A stretch of 64,000 nucleotides of DNA from Ekhidna lutea. GTDB taxonomy: Bacteria > Bacteroidota > Bacteroidia > Cytophagales > Cyclobacteriaceae. Location: positions 620,001 to 684,000 of the forward strand of contig NZ_FZPD01000003.1 of NCBI RefSeq assembly GCF_900188325.1. The letters run 5' to 3'. Shown here piece after piece: positions 18,861 to 26,350 of this stretch (within the stretch, counting starts at the first letter, position 1; each line of letters begins with the position of its first letter). Both the position numbers and the translations under genes were made by a program. Below the pieces are notes generated by a model that was not told the origin of the DNA, ran no database searches, and worked only from the letters and a program-made list of their open reading frames with translations.

Positions 18861-19193
18861 ATGAAAGGAACCAATCTTGGTGAATTTGAAGAGATAGTGC
18901 TACTCACAATCGCATCATTGATGTCCGAAGCATACAGTGTCAACATCGTGGATGAAATTGAGGATGTTACCGGCCGGAAGACAAAGCTTGGTGTTGTTCA
19001 CGCTGTGCTCAAAAGAATGGAGGATAAAGGACTAATTACCTCCGAACTAGGTGAACCGACCAAAGAACGGGGAGGGAGAAGGAAACGATTTTTTACCATT
19101 TCCCATACTGGCAAGGTGGCACTGATGAAAGCGAAAGAGCAGCGAGACAAACTGTGGGGCAAAATTCCTGAACTTGTTTTTCAAGGTATCTGA
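18861..19193 (+). CDS. PadR-family transcriptional regulator
   Basis: 110 residues, a short PadR-type winged helix. Typical text: LGEFEEIVLLTIASLMSEAY, GVVHAVLKRMEDKGLI, and the wing EPTKERGGRRKRFFTISHTG. Members are usually repressors of adjacent transporter genes. Its stop overlaps the start of the big permease gene (TGATG), a pairing often found in Bacteroidetes, so it most likely controls this operon. The 5' region holds AT-rich inverted text (TTTTTCATACA repeats) that could be its operator. Confidence 0.93.
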   Translation: MKGTNLGEFEEIVLLTIASLMSEAYSVNIVDEIEDVTGRKTKLGVVHAVLKRMEDKGLITSELGEPTKERGGRRKRFFTISHTGKVALMKAKEQRDKLWGKIPELVFQGI

Positions 19194-21832
19194 TGGAGGA
19201 ATTAAAAGGGCCACCAAGATGGATGGATAGGATCATTGAATTCTACTGTCGCAAAGATCTATTAGAAGATCTGCAAGGTGACCTGCATGAATACTATTTC
19301 AGAAACCTCGAAAAAAGTAGAAGAAGAGCCAACCTGATCTTTTTATTGGATGTGTTCAAATTCTGCAGACTTTATACCATTCAAAAACCCAAAATACTAG
19401 GACAAATGACATTTCTAAATCTAATGGGCAACTACTTCAAAACAAGCGTGCGGAGTATTGCAAGAAACAAGCTTTTCTCATCTATCAATATTGTCGGGCT
19501 GGCAGTATCTATGTCTGTCGGGCTGCTCATGATTACCTACATAGGGGAGACACTCACCTTTGATGAGTTTCATGAAAAGAAGAATCGGATTTACCGGGTA
19601 ACATCCAACTATCAAAGCATATCCAGCGACGATCCGTTTGATCTGGCATCAACATCTGTTTTCATAGGTGAAAAACTACGAGAGCAGTATACCGGGTTTG
19701 AAAAGGTGCTGATCATGCGACGTAACTTCAATGCTGATATTGCCAAAGGGGAGAATATCATCAATGTGAGGGGACATTATTCAACTACCGAATTTTTTGA
19801 TGTCTTTTCTTTCGATTTGAAATCCGGAGATCCTGCTACTGCACTGAAGGAACCAAACTCAATTATCCTAACAGAGAAAGCGGCTAAAAAGCTTTTCACA
19901 GATGAAGATCCGGTCGGCCAGATAGTAACAGCAGGCGAGAAATCATACACAGTCACAGGATTGATGAGTGAAGTTCCAGAAAACTCCCACATCCAATTTG
20001 AAGCGTTAGCTTCTTTCTCAACTTTAGAAAAGGAACACCGAGACAATGAGAACTCAACCTTTTTTACCTGGAGAAGCATCTGGATGAACTATGTCTACTT
20101 GCTACTTGAGGAAGGAGTAAGACCGGAGCAAATCAATCAGAATTTAGCTGAAATAGCTGCAGAAGAGAATGCGAAGACAGACAGATATACGATCAATCAT
20201 AAGTTAGAGAGTCTGTTGGATATCGTTCCCGGCAGGGATTTATCCAACCAAATTGGCCCCAGCATCAATTGGGAGAATATCTACCAGCTGCTTGGCTTGA
20301 CATTGATAATCATTTTATCCGCTTGCTTCAATTACACGAATCTGTCAATAGCTCGAGCATTAAGAAGGGCTAAAGAAGTAGGCATAAGAAAAGTAGTAGG
20401 CGCATCTCAAACCCAGGTGCTTATGCAGTTTGTTTTTGAGGCGATTCTTATAGCGATTTTCTCCCTTGTTATTGCCGGAGGATTTTACCTGCTCATCAAA
20501 CCGGAGTTTGTTTCATCTGTTGTGGATGATGAAAACATAGGTATGCAGTTTAGATGGATTCATCTTTTCTACTTCTTGCTTTTTGCTATTGCAATAGGAT
20601 TTGTTTCCGGAATTCTGCCATCTCTAGTATTATCAAAACTGAAGGCCATTTCTATTCTGACAGATGCCACTAAACTCAAGCTTTTTAAAGGAGTTAACCT
20701 AAGAAAGGTGCTGATCGTGTTTCAGTTTGCAATCTCCATGGCGCTTATAATTGGTGCTACTATAACCTACCGCCAGTACAATTTTTCCATCAACTATGAC
20801 CTTGGGTTTACTTCAGAGAATATTTTGAACATGGAGTTGTTTGGAAATGATTCTGAAGTATTGATCACTGAACTCTCGAAACTCCCGGAGGTAAAAGAAA
20901 TGTCACGCTCAGGCATGATACCGAGTACAGGAGAAATTTGGGGAGAGGATTTGAAATATAAGGATCCGATGGATTCAGTATCAATCTACTTCAACAGGGT
21001 GGATAAAAACTACCCAGGTGTGCATGAATTGACGTTCCTGGCAGGTGGCACATTCCCTTATGACATGAAAGAAGATGATGAGAATCCCAAGTTCATCATT
21101 ATAGACAGAGCGTTGTGTGAGCGATTTGGTTTTGAAAAACCGGAAGATGCGCTCGGGGAGATTGTGTATTTACAAAGAAGAGTGGAGGATGATGTGCCAG
21201 TGCAGGTTACTGGTGTAATTGAAAATTATCAGTATCAAAACCTTGCAGAAGATCCTGAACCGACCGCATTAATTCAGGGTGGCAAAGATGACCTCTATAC
21301 CATCAATATGGTCATTAGCTCTAATGATATCATTGGCCTGATGGATAAAATAGAGGAAATATGGACTGATGTAGAAAAAGTACATCCATTCACGGCAAGT
21401 TTCATGGATGATCAAATCCAGTCTTCATATGCCCATTATAAAGTGATGTTCAGGATATTCACCTTTTTGGCGATACTCGCTATAGCTATATCTACTATGG
21501 GATTATTGGGGATGGCCGTTTTTACTACCGAAACAAGAATAAAAGAGGTAAGCATTCGCAAAGTACTGGGAGCATCAGAGCAAAACCTGATTATGATATT
21601 ATCACGAAGTTTCATGATCATGCTCTTCATATCGGCAATCATTGCGATTCCATTTACCTATTTCTTTTTCACAGAATATATTCTGGGAGAGTTTAAAAAG
21701 CGAATTGATATAGGTCTGATGGAGCTGCTTCCAGGGGTGCTTCTAATTTTCCTGATTGGCTTTTTAACCATCAGCTGGCAAACGATAAAAGCGGCAAAAA
21801 CCAATCCCGCAGATATGCTGCGGGACGAGTAG
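19193..21832 (+). CDS. ABC transporter permease, FtsX/MacB type with PadR-linked N-terminal domain
   Basis: 879 residues. An N-terminal cytoplasmic stretch of about 80 residues (PPRWMDRIIEFYCRKDLLED onward) is the permease-prefix domain seen in PadR-linked Bacteroidetes permeases. Then come a first membrane helix (SINIVGLAVSMSVGLLMITY), a MacB periplasmic domain, an FtsX core with GIRKVVGASQTQVLMQFVFEA, a second MacB-like domain, and a second FtsX core with SIRKVLGASEQNL. No ATPase is encoded nearby. Probably an exporter or mechanotransmitter of unknown substrate, coupled to the PadR gene. Confidence 0.93.
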   Translation: MEELKGPPRWMDRIIEFYCRKDLLEDLQGDLHEYYFRNLEKSRRRANLIFLLDVFKFCRLYTIQKPKILGQMTFLNLMGNYFKTSVRSIARNKLFSSINIVGLAVSMSVGLLMITYIGETLTFDEFHEKKNRIYRVTSNYQSISSDDPFDLASTSVFIGEKLREQYTGFEKVLIMRRNFNADIAKGENIINVRGHYSTTEFFDVFSFDLKSGDPATALKEPNSIILTEKAAKKLFTDEDPVGQIVTAGEKSYTVTGLMSEVPENSHIQFEALASFSTLEKEHRDNENSTFFTWRSIWMNYVYLLLEEGVRPEQINQNLAEIAAEENAKTDRYTINHKLESLLDIVPGRDLSNQIGPSINWENIYQLLGLTLIIILSACFNYTNLSIARALRRAKEVGIRKVVGASQTQVLMQFVFEAILIAIFSLVIAGGFYLLIKPEFVSSVVDDENIGMQFRWIHLFYFLLFAIAIGFVSGILPSLVLSKLKAISILTDATKLKLFKGVNLRKVLIVFQFAISMALIIGATITYRQYNFSINYDLGFTSENILNMELFGNDSEVLITELSKLPEVKEMSRSGMIPSTGEIWGEDLKYKDPMDSVSIYFNRVDKNYPGVHELTFLAGGTFPYDMKEDDENPKFIIIDRALCERFGFEKPEDALGEIVYLQRRVEDDVPVQVTGVIENYQYQNLAEDPEPTALIQGGKDDLYTINMVISSNDIIGLMDKIEEIWTDVEKVHPFTASFMDDQIQSSYAHYKVMFRIFTFLAILAIAISTMGLLGMAVFTTETRIKEVSIRKVLGASEQNLIMILSRSFMIMLFISAIIAIPFTYFFFTEYILGEFKKRIDIGLMELLPGVLLIFLIGFLTISWQTIKAAKTNPADMLRDE

Positions 21833-21855
21833 TCTAAATTTTGTATTTTCATGGA

Positions 21856-22395
21856 ATGGACAGAAAAGAAGCAAGATTCATTCTGGAATCAATGACCGAA
21901 GGTGATAGCCTCCTTCGTCACGCACGAACAGTAGAACTGGTGATGGAGGCCTATGCTGAAAAGTTTAATGAAGATGCGGATGAATGGGCAATCACCGGAA
22001 TGCTGCATGATGCTGACTATGAAAAATACCCGGATGAGCACCCCAATAGAATTGTAGCAATGCTCAGGGAAAAAGGAGATGAGAAGATTGCTCACGCCAT
22101 CTCTGCCCACTATACAAAATGGAATGTGCCTTACGAGACTACTCTGGATAAGGCATTGCTGGCATGTGATGAGCTTACGGGGTTTATTGTGGCTTGCTCC
22201 CAGGTAAGGCCGGAAGGAATTGAGACCCTGACCGCCAAATCTGTAAAGAAAAAACTAAAACAGGCCAGCTTCGCAGCAAAGGTAGAACGAGATGAGATAG
22301 CAGCCGGAGTTGAGATGTTAGGTGTGGATATGACAGAACACATTACCTTTATCATAGAGGTCCTCAAGAAAAACAAAGAGGAATTAAACATCTAA
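21856..22395 (+). CDS. HD-domain hydrolase
   Basis: About 179 residues from ATG 21856; a TTG 15 nt upstream is a less likely start. The HD metal site is visible: His in LRHARTVEL, HD pair in TGMLHDADYEKYPDEHPN, and Asp in LLACDELTGF. HD proteins are metal-dependent phosphohydrolases; this small type is widespread, with unknown substrate. Cytoplasmic. The start lies 24 nt after the permease stop and the DUF2911 gene follows by 11 nt, so it may be in one transcript with them. Confidence 0.9.
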   Translation: MDRKEARFILESMTEGDSLLRHARTVELVMEAYAEKFNEDADEWAITGMLHDADYEKYPDEHPNRIVAMLREKGDEKIAHAISAHYTKWNVPYETTLDKALLACDELTGFIVACSQVRPEGIETLTAKSVKKKLKQASFAAKVERDEIAAGVEMLGVDMTEHITFIIEVLKKNKEELNI

Positions 22396-22406
22396 CCGAC
22401 CGTATT

Positions 22407-22952
22407 ATGAAAAAGAAAATATTTATTGGAGTTGGCATCCTGATCGTATTGATCGTGGTGGCCATGTTTTATCTCAATAACAGAAATAGAACGCTGAGTC
22501 CTCCTGGGCAGGCCATTGGAGCATTGAGCGGCGATACCGTATCAGTAGAATATTCCAGACCTTCTGTGAGAGACCGACTGATTTTTGGAGAGGAAGAGGA
22601 GGGGGCGTTACAGCCATACGGAGTATACTGGAGATTAGGCGCCAATGAGCCAACATTCCTAAATGTTAATTACGATTTCCGGTTTGGAGATTCAGAAATC
22701 GATGCGGGGAAGTATGTGATTTATGCCATCCCAAGAAAAGGGGAGATGGAGCTTAGACTTAATGCTGATTTAAGGTTTTGGGGCTTCACTGAGCCTGATT
22801 ATGCTGAAGATTTGGCTACCGCTGTAGTAAGAATGAGTCCCGGTGAACACACGGAGCAGTTTACCATTTCAGTGGAAAGCGCAGCTTCGGGATTCGAGTT
22901 AAAATTCAATTGGGGTAAGCAGCAATGGAGTTTACCACTGGAAAAGCAATAA
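22407..22952 (+). CDS. DUF2911 protein, membrane-anchored
   Basis: 181 residues. An N-terminal hydrophobic segment (IFIGVGILIVLIVVAMFYL) anchors the protein or acts as signal. The domain body has the DUF2911 signature: VSVEYSRPSVRDRLIFG, LQPYGVYWRLGANEPTFL, and DAGKYVIYAIP. The function of this Bacteroidetes family is not known. It is the last gene of a plus-strand run and is followed by a strong hairpin terminator. Confidence 0.9.
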   Translation: MKKKIFIGVGILIVLIVVAMFYLNNRNRTLSPPGQAIGALSGDTVSVEYSRPSVRDRLIFGEEEEGALQPYGVYWRLGANEPTFLNVNYDFRFGDSEIDAGKYVIYAIPRKGEMELRLNADLRFWGFTEPDYAEDLATAVVRMSPGEHTEQFTISVESAASGFELKFNWGKQQWSLPLEKQ

Positions 22953-22974
22953 ACTTAAATTATTACGAGTATTC

Positions 22975-23018
22975 AAAGTCGTCCTATCACATGGTGGTGA
23001 TGGGACGACTTTTTTTAT
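22975..23018 (+). terminator. Rho-independent terminator
   Basis: A hairpin with stem AAAGTCGTCC / GGACGACTTT (with inner TATCAC/GTGATG pairing) is followed by a T run on the plus strand. It ends the DUF2911 transcript between convergent genes. Confidence 0.88.
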
Positions 23019-23732
23019 CTAAAAATCGTATTGGAAAGTAACTTGTAAGGATGGGTGTCGTTCCACAATCCCACCACTACTGGCATGTTGATGCAGGTAT
23101 GCCAACTGAACATTTCCATTACCGACATTGCGTCCAAGTCCCAGGTATATCCAGTTTTGGTTATAAGATGCCTGTTTAAACTTACTGTCAGCAGATACCC
23201 ACAACTCATCAAATATGTGAATGAAGTAATCTTCTGAGATCGGCTTTCGCAAGGTCAAACGATACCTGAATCGATTGCTGAAATCATATCCGTCTACCTC
23301 AAATAATTCAGGAGAAGTCTCCACTAAATTTCCCTGATACCTATGTTCCATTCGATATCGATGGGATAGGGTTGTTTTTCCCAGAGTTTGATTTATGGTG
23401 ACTTGCTCCCAGAAATTATGTTCTGGCTGAGTAATAGGGCGAGGATATTTGCCGTATGGATGTGTTTCGATGTATGAGTATCCGACTGAGTAAACGACAC
23501 TTTCCCCCGGTTTGAAATTCACAAAAGGACGAAGAATAAATTGCTTATTCTGACTCATGAATTCTGTGCGACGAATGTGCAGTTCATTTCCTACTGTCCA
23601 CTGGTCATCAATTTTGTAGTGATTGAGCATCAAGAACCAAAACTCAGGATCACCGTGAGTTTCTTGTGATAGGGTTTCTTTTGGAAATAGAAAAATGGCC
23701 ACAAAAGCCAGGATCAGTAAACGTAATTTCAT
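23019..23732 (-). CDS. DUF2490 outer-membrane barrel-like protein
   Basis: 237 residues with a signal peptide (cleavage near TLSQ-E). The mature part is DUF2490, whose marks are the early FWFLMLNHYKIDDQW, SVGYSYIETHPYG, HNFWEQVTI and the repeated HRYRMEHRY strand. The last residue is an aromatic in a beta strand (LQVTFQYDF), as in outer-membrane beta-barrels. Function unknown. It is the only gene between the terminator and the sigma-factor gene. Confidence 0.88.
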   Translation of the reverse strand: MKLRLLILAFVAIFLFPKETLSQETHGDPEFWFLMLNHYKIDDQWTVGNELHIRRTEFMSQNKQFILRPFVNFKPGESVVYSVGYSYIETHPYGKYPRPITQPEHNFWEQVTINQTLGKTTLSHRYRMEHRYQGNLVETSPELFEVDGYDFSNRFRYRLTLRKPISEDYFIHIFDELWVSADSKFKQASYNQNWIYLGLGRNVGNGNVQLAYLHQHASSGGIVERHPSLQVTFQYDF

Positions 23733-23776
23733 TTGGCGATTTTAGTGAATAAAATTAGAAGGTCAACAAGAACCAA

Positions 23777-24439
23777 TCAAATTAAATTCATCACCCTAGT
23801 GGTTAAAGCGTCACATTTTTTGTTCCCAAACTCATAAACATCAGTGGAAGCAGATAGTTGATAGAGCTTGTCTTTGATAAGGGATTTAGCCCGATGTATG
23901 CGCACTTTCACGTTCGATTCGGTGATCTCCAGACAGTCGCTAATTTCTGCAATGGACATGCCCTCTACTTCTTTCATAATATAGGCCGATCGATATTTCT
24001 CAGCTAGTGAACCAATAGCCATCTCCAGTGTCTGTTTTGCTTCTGCCTGCATATACTTTAGTTCAGGTTGTTGATTTGACTGAAACTGAGATTCCTTCAC
24101 CTCGTCGAGGGAAACGACCTTCCTGGATTGGTTGATTCTTCTCAGTGCTTTATTGATGCCAATGCGAATAAGCCAGGTTGAAAACTGTGCTGACTGTCTG
24201 AATTGATCCAGCTTTTCATAAGCGGTGACGTACGTGTCTTGCATGGTGTCTACCACCTCATCATGATCAGTGAGGTACCCTCTCAGCACCCGATACAGTT
24301 TTTGATTGTTTCTTCTCAAAAGGATTTCAAAAAGCCCTTTCTCACCGGATAGTACTTTTTGTATGACCTCTATATCCTGCAAAGGACTAAAGGGTGGGGT
24401 AGATGAAATTTGAATGACTCGCATAATTGGTCTTTCCAC
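23777..24439 (-). CDS. ECF-type RNA polymerase sigma factor
   Basis: 220 residues. Region 2 (about 35-110) has EILLRRNNQKLYRVLRGYL and DTYVTAYEKLDQFRQSAQFS; region 4 (about 150-200) has AEKYRSAYIMKEVEGMSIAEI and TESNVKVRIHRAKSLIKDKL. An alternative ATG five codons downstream (24424) is equally acceptable. No anti-sigma factor is adjacent, and the short tail after region 4 (NKKCDALTTRVMNLI) has one Cys. It diverges from a DoxX-like gene, with a palindrome in the promoter gap that may control both. Confidence 0.92.
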   Translation of the reverse strand: MERPIMRVIQISSTPPFSPLQDIEVIQKVLSGEKGLFEILLRRNNQKLYRVLRGYLTDHDEVVDTMQDTYVTAYEKLDQFRQSAQFSTWLIRIGINKALRRINQSRKVVSLDEVKESQFQSNQQPELKYMQAEAKQTLEMAIGSLAEKYRSAYIMKEVEGMSIAEISDCLEITESNVKVRIHRAKSLIKDKLYQLSASTDVYEFGNKKCDALTTRVMNLI

Positions 24440-24461
24440 TTAGAGCAGAGATTCTTGATAA

Positions 24462-24478
24462 AGTTACAACGGATGTAA
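24462..24478. promoter_or_regulatory. Palindromic candidate operator
   Basis: GTTACA-ACGGA-TGTAAC is a 17-bp dyad with perfect 6-bp arms, midway in the gap between the divergent sigma-factor and DoxX-like genes. A weak TAACTTTA (minus strand) next to it could be the -7 element of the sigma gene, so a bound regulator would cover that promoter. The regulator is unknown. Confidence 0.45.
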
Positions 24479-24525
24479 CCTTTCCTTAGGTTTTTGATCC
24501 AACCGCCAAACAAAATCTAAAGAAC

Positions 24526-24882
24526 ATGGAAACGACAGTGAAAAATGTATTTAACCTTTTAAAGTATACCTATGGACTGGTTCCCATCGTGGCTGGTTTG
24601 GATAAGTTCACCAATATACTCACAGACTGGAGTCAGTACCTGAGTGAAGGAATGATCCCAATGGAGTCAGAAACTTTTATGATGATTGTGGGAGTGATTG
24701 AAATTGTTGCCGGAGCATTGGTATTAACCAAAACCAAACTTGGTTCATTGATTGTAGCTGCCTGGTTGGTGTTGATATCCATAACACTGCTGGTAAGCTG
24801 GAGCTATGTAGATGTCGCGGTTAGGGATTTAGTGATGGCAATAGGCGCTTATAGCTTATATAAGCTTTCAGATCATGCTTAG
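24526..24882 (+). CDS. DoxX-like small membrane protein
   Basis: 118 residues with four hydrophobic segments, an arrangement typical of the DoxX/DoxD family of quinol-oxidase-related or redox membrane proteins. Segments include YGLVPIVAGLDKFTNIL, MMIVGVIEIVAGALVL, LIVAAWLVLISITLLVSW and DLVMAIGAYSLYKL. It is divergent from the sigma-factor gene and shares a palindromic gap with it, which suggests that the sigma factor or a common regulator controls it. Substrate unknown. Confidence 0.7.
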   Translation: METTVKNVFNLLKYTYGLVPIVAGLDKFTNILTDWSQYLSEGMIPMESETFMMIVGVIEIVAGALVLTKTKLGSLIVAAWLVLISITLLVSWSYVDVAVRDLVMAIGAYSLYKLSDHA

Positions 24883-25030
24883 AGGAAGGGGCTGGAGTAA
24901 TAATGCCTATCTGAAATTCACTATAACGTCATGATAAAATGAGTGCGCCCACTCTCTCTTAATTCTCAGAAATAATATTTCACTTCTTGATTTATATGAA
25001 GGAAGTAAGCGCATTCAATTTTATCTATTG

Positions 25031-25237
25031 TTATGAGTCTTTGTTTTCAGAACTGTGTCTTACCAAAACTAATGAAGTAATTGTTGACACAATAAATGCA
25101 CAGATAATTGACATCCAAAACCCCAACTTGGAAGGATTGAAAGTTCCATAAGGCATAAAATGCATAAATACGAATACCATAATAATAGTTGAAATCCAAT
25201 ACCTTCTTCTATGTTTATTATTTATAAACAGTTTCAT
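25031..25237 (-). CDS. Small two-helix membrane protein
   Basis: 68 residues from ATG 25237 (a start at 25252, overlapping the upstream stop, is also possible). A basic N-terminus (MKLFINNKHRRRYW) precedes two hydrophobic helices (STIIMVFVFMHFMP and MSIICAFIVSTITSLVLV), so it is an integral inner-membrane protein with both ends inside. It starts 2 nt after the stop of the glycine-zipper protein gene, so the two are cotranscribed. No family is recognised. A role as immunity partner of that protein is speculation. The region is AT-rich compared with its neighbours. Confidence 0.6.
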   Translation of the reverse strand: MKLFINNKHRRRYWISTIIMVFVFMHFMPYGTFNPSKLGFWMSIICAFIVSTITSLVLVRHSSENKDS

Positions 25238-25239
25238 GA

Positions 25240-26052
25240 CTATCGTCCGCATGATGTAATTAAACCTGCCGCAACGCTTGTTGCTGCACCTGAAACAAAT
25301 CCGATTGCTCCCCCGACGACTCCTCCACTGACTCCACCAGTTACTGTTCCTATTACTGGGAATGTAACGGTTCCAGCTGTAGCTCCAACATAAGCACCTT
25401 GCGTAGCTCCAACAGTCAACCCGACCACTGCACCAGCCCAAACGTCTCTCCAATTCACAGAGCAACCGCTACTTCCTCCTTCACCCGTATCACATGGTTG
25501 ATTAACGTCATCAGGACAGTGATTGGTGAAATCTAAATCTGGTGCATCTAGAATTCTTCCATTTTCAGTATTGAGTATGTTATTTGCAATTTGCCCAAGA
25601 CCACCGTTTATCAGGTTTTGATGTAAAGAATTTGTATACTCAACTAAAGCTATCATTTCATACTTTTCCTCGTCAGTCATTCCTTTAGAATTAGCTAATT
25701 TAATTCTCAATTCATCGATTGCCTCTTGGAGTTCAATGGAGCTTCTAACTTCCCCCATCAAAATCCCCATAGTCTCAATAAATTCTAATTGTTTTTGAGA
25801 AAAATATCCTGAATCTGCGATACGAGAATTAAAATTTGCTTCTAGGTCTATTTCAAATTCTGAGGGCAGGTTTTTAAAGTAGTTGGTTCTTAAATGATCT
25901 GAAACAATCTCTGGATTATTGATGCGAATCTCCTTATTTTGACTTATATCAAATGAAAAATTCGCATTTGAAAATCTTAAGGTATTTGATGACATATCTG
26001 CAAAAAAACCTGCAAGTTCATCAAGGTTTATTTCCGTTTCAATTTTGTTCAT
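25240..26052 (-). CDS. Glycine-zipper protein, signal peptide out of frame
   Basis: 270 residues from ATG 26052. The first 180 residues are helical and charged, with no known domain. A Cys-containing linker (HCPDDVNQPCDTGEGGSSGC) leads to a C-terminal 65-residue run of GxxxG-type motifs (GAVVGLTVGATQGAYVGATA, then GGVSGGVVGGAIGFVSGAA), a glycine zipper able to insert in membranes, ending in SCGR. In-frame codons just upstream encode a perfect lipoprotein signal, but its ATG lies in another frame (see next feature), so this ORF is probably the body of a frameshifted lipoprotein. Not recognised; pore-forming or envelope anchor roles are guesses. Confidence 0.6.
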   Translation of the reverse strand: MNKIETEINLDELAGFFADMSSNTLRFSNANFSFDISQNKEIRINNPEIVSDHLRTNYFKNLPSEFEIDLEANFNSRIADSGYFSQKQLEFIETMGILMGEVRSSIELQEAIDELRIKLANSKGMTDEEKYEMIALVEYTNSLHQNLINGGLGQIANNILNTENGRILDAPDLDFTNHCPDDVNQPCDTGEGGSSGCSVNWRDVWAGAVVGLTVGATQGAYVGATAGTVTFPVIGTVTGGVSGGVVGGAIGFVSGAATSVAAGLITSCGR

Positions 26053-26120
26053 TTCCTGCTCTTGACAGGAAAAACTAATTGTTAGTAAAAATAAAATGGT
26101 GAGTAAAAATGATCTTTCAT
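26053..26120 (-). other. Lipoprotein signal remnant with one-base frameshift in a T5 run
   Basis: In the frame of the 270-aa ORF, codons before ATG 26052 read LLTILFLLTISFSCQEQE, a hydrophobic core with lipobox SFSC, but have no start codon before an in-frame stop. ATGAAAGATCAT at 26120 is a typical start and leads into this core only if the minus-strand run of five T (plus-strand A at 26105-26109) had six. As written the ATG frame stops after 12 codons. Confidence 0.65.
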
Positions 26121-26350
26121 AGTTTAAAATTTGTTCAATAGCCTTACTTCTTTTTGAGGAGGATTCAGGTCAAATTATTCTCCTGATTAGGTGTTTGCAA
26201 ACTTTTAATCAGTGCTAAATAGAATACTTTGTTTGATAAAAGCAAGTGCATTTTAATAATATTGCTCCTAACTATAATGTAACGTAAACAAATCTTTACA
26301 AACCTATCATTATAACGTAGTTCATAACGTTTATGTAGTAAGTCAAAGGT

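Noticed and set aside
25031-25465. Longer 144-aa version of the small two-helix membrane protein
   Set aside because: The N-terminal half (CWSYARCLCWSYSWN text) is an out-of-frame reading of the glycine-zipper codons; the true start is ATG 25237 or 25252.
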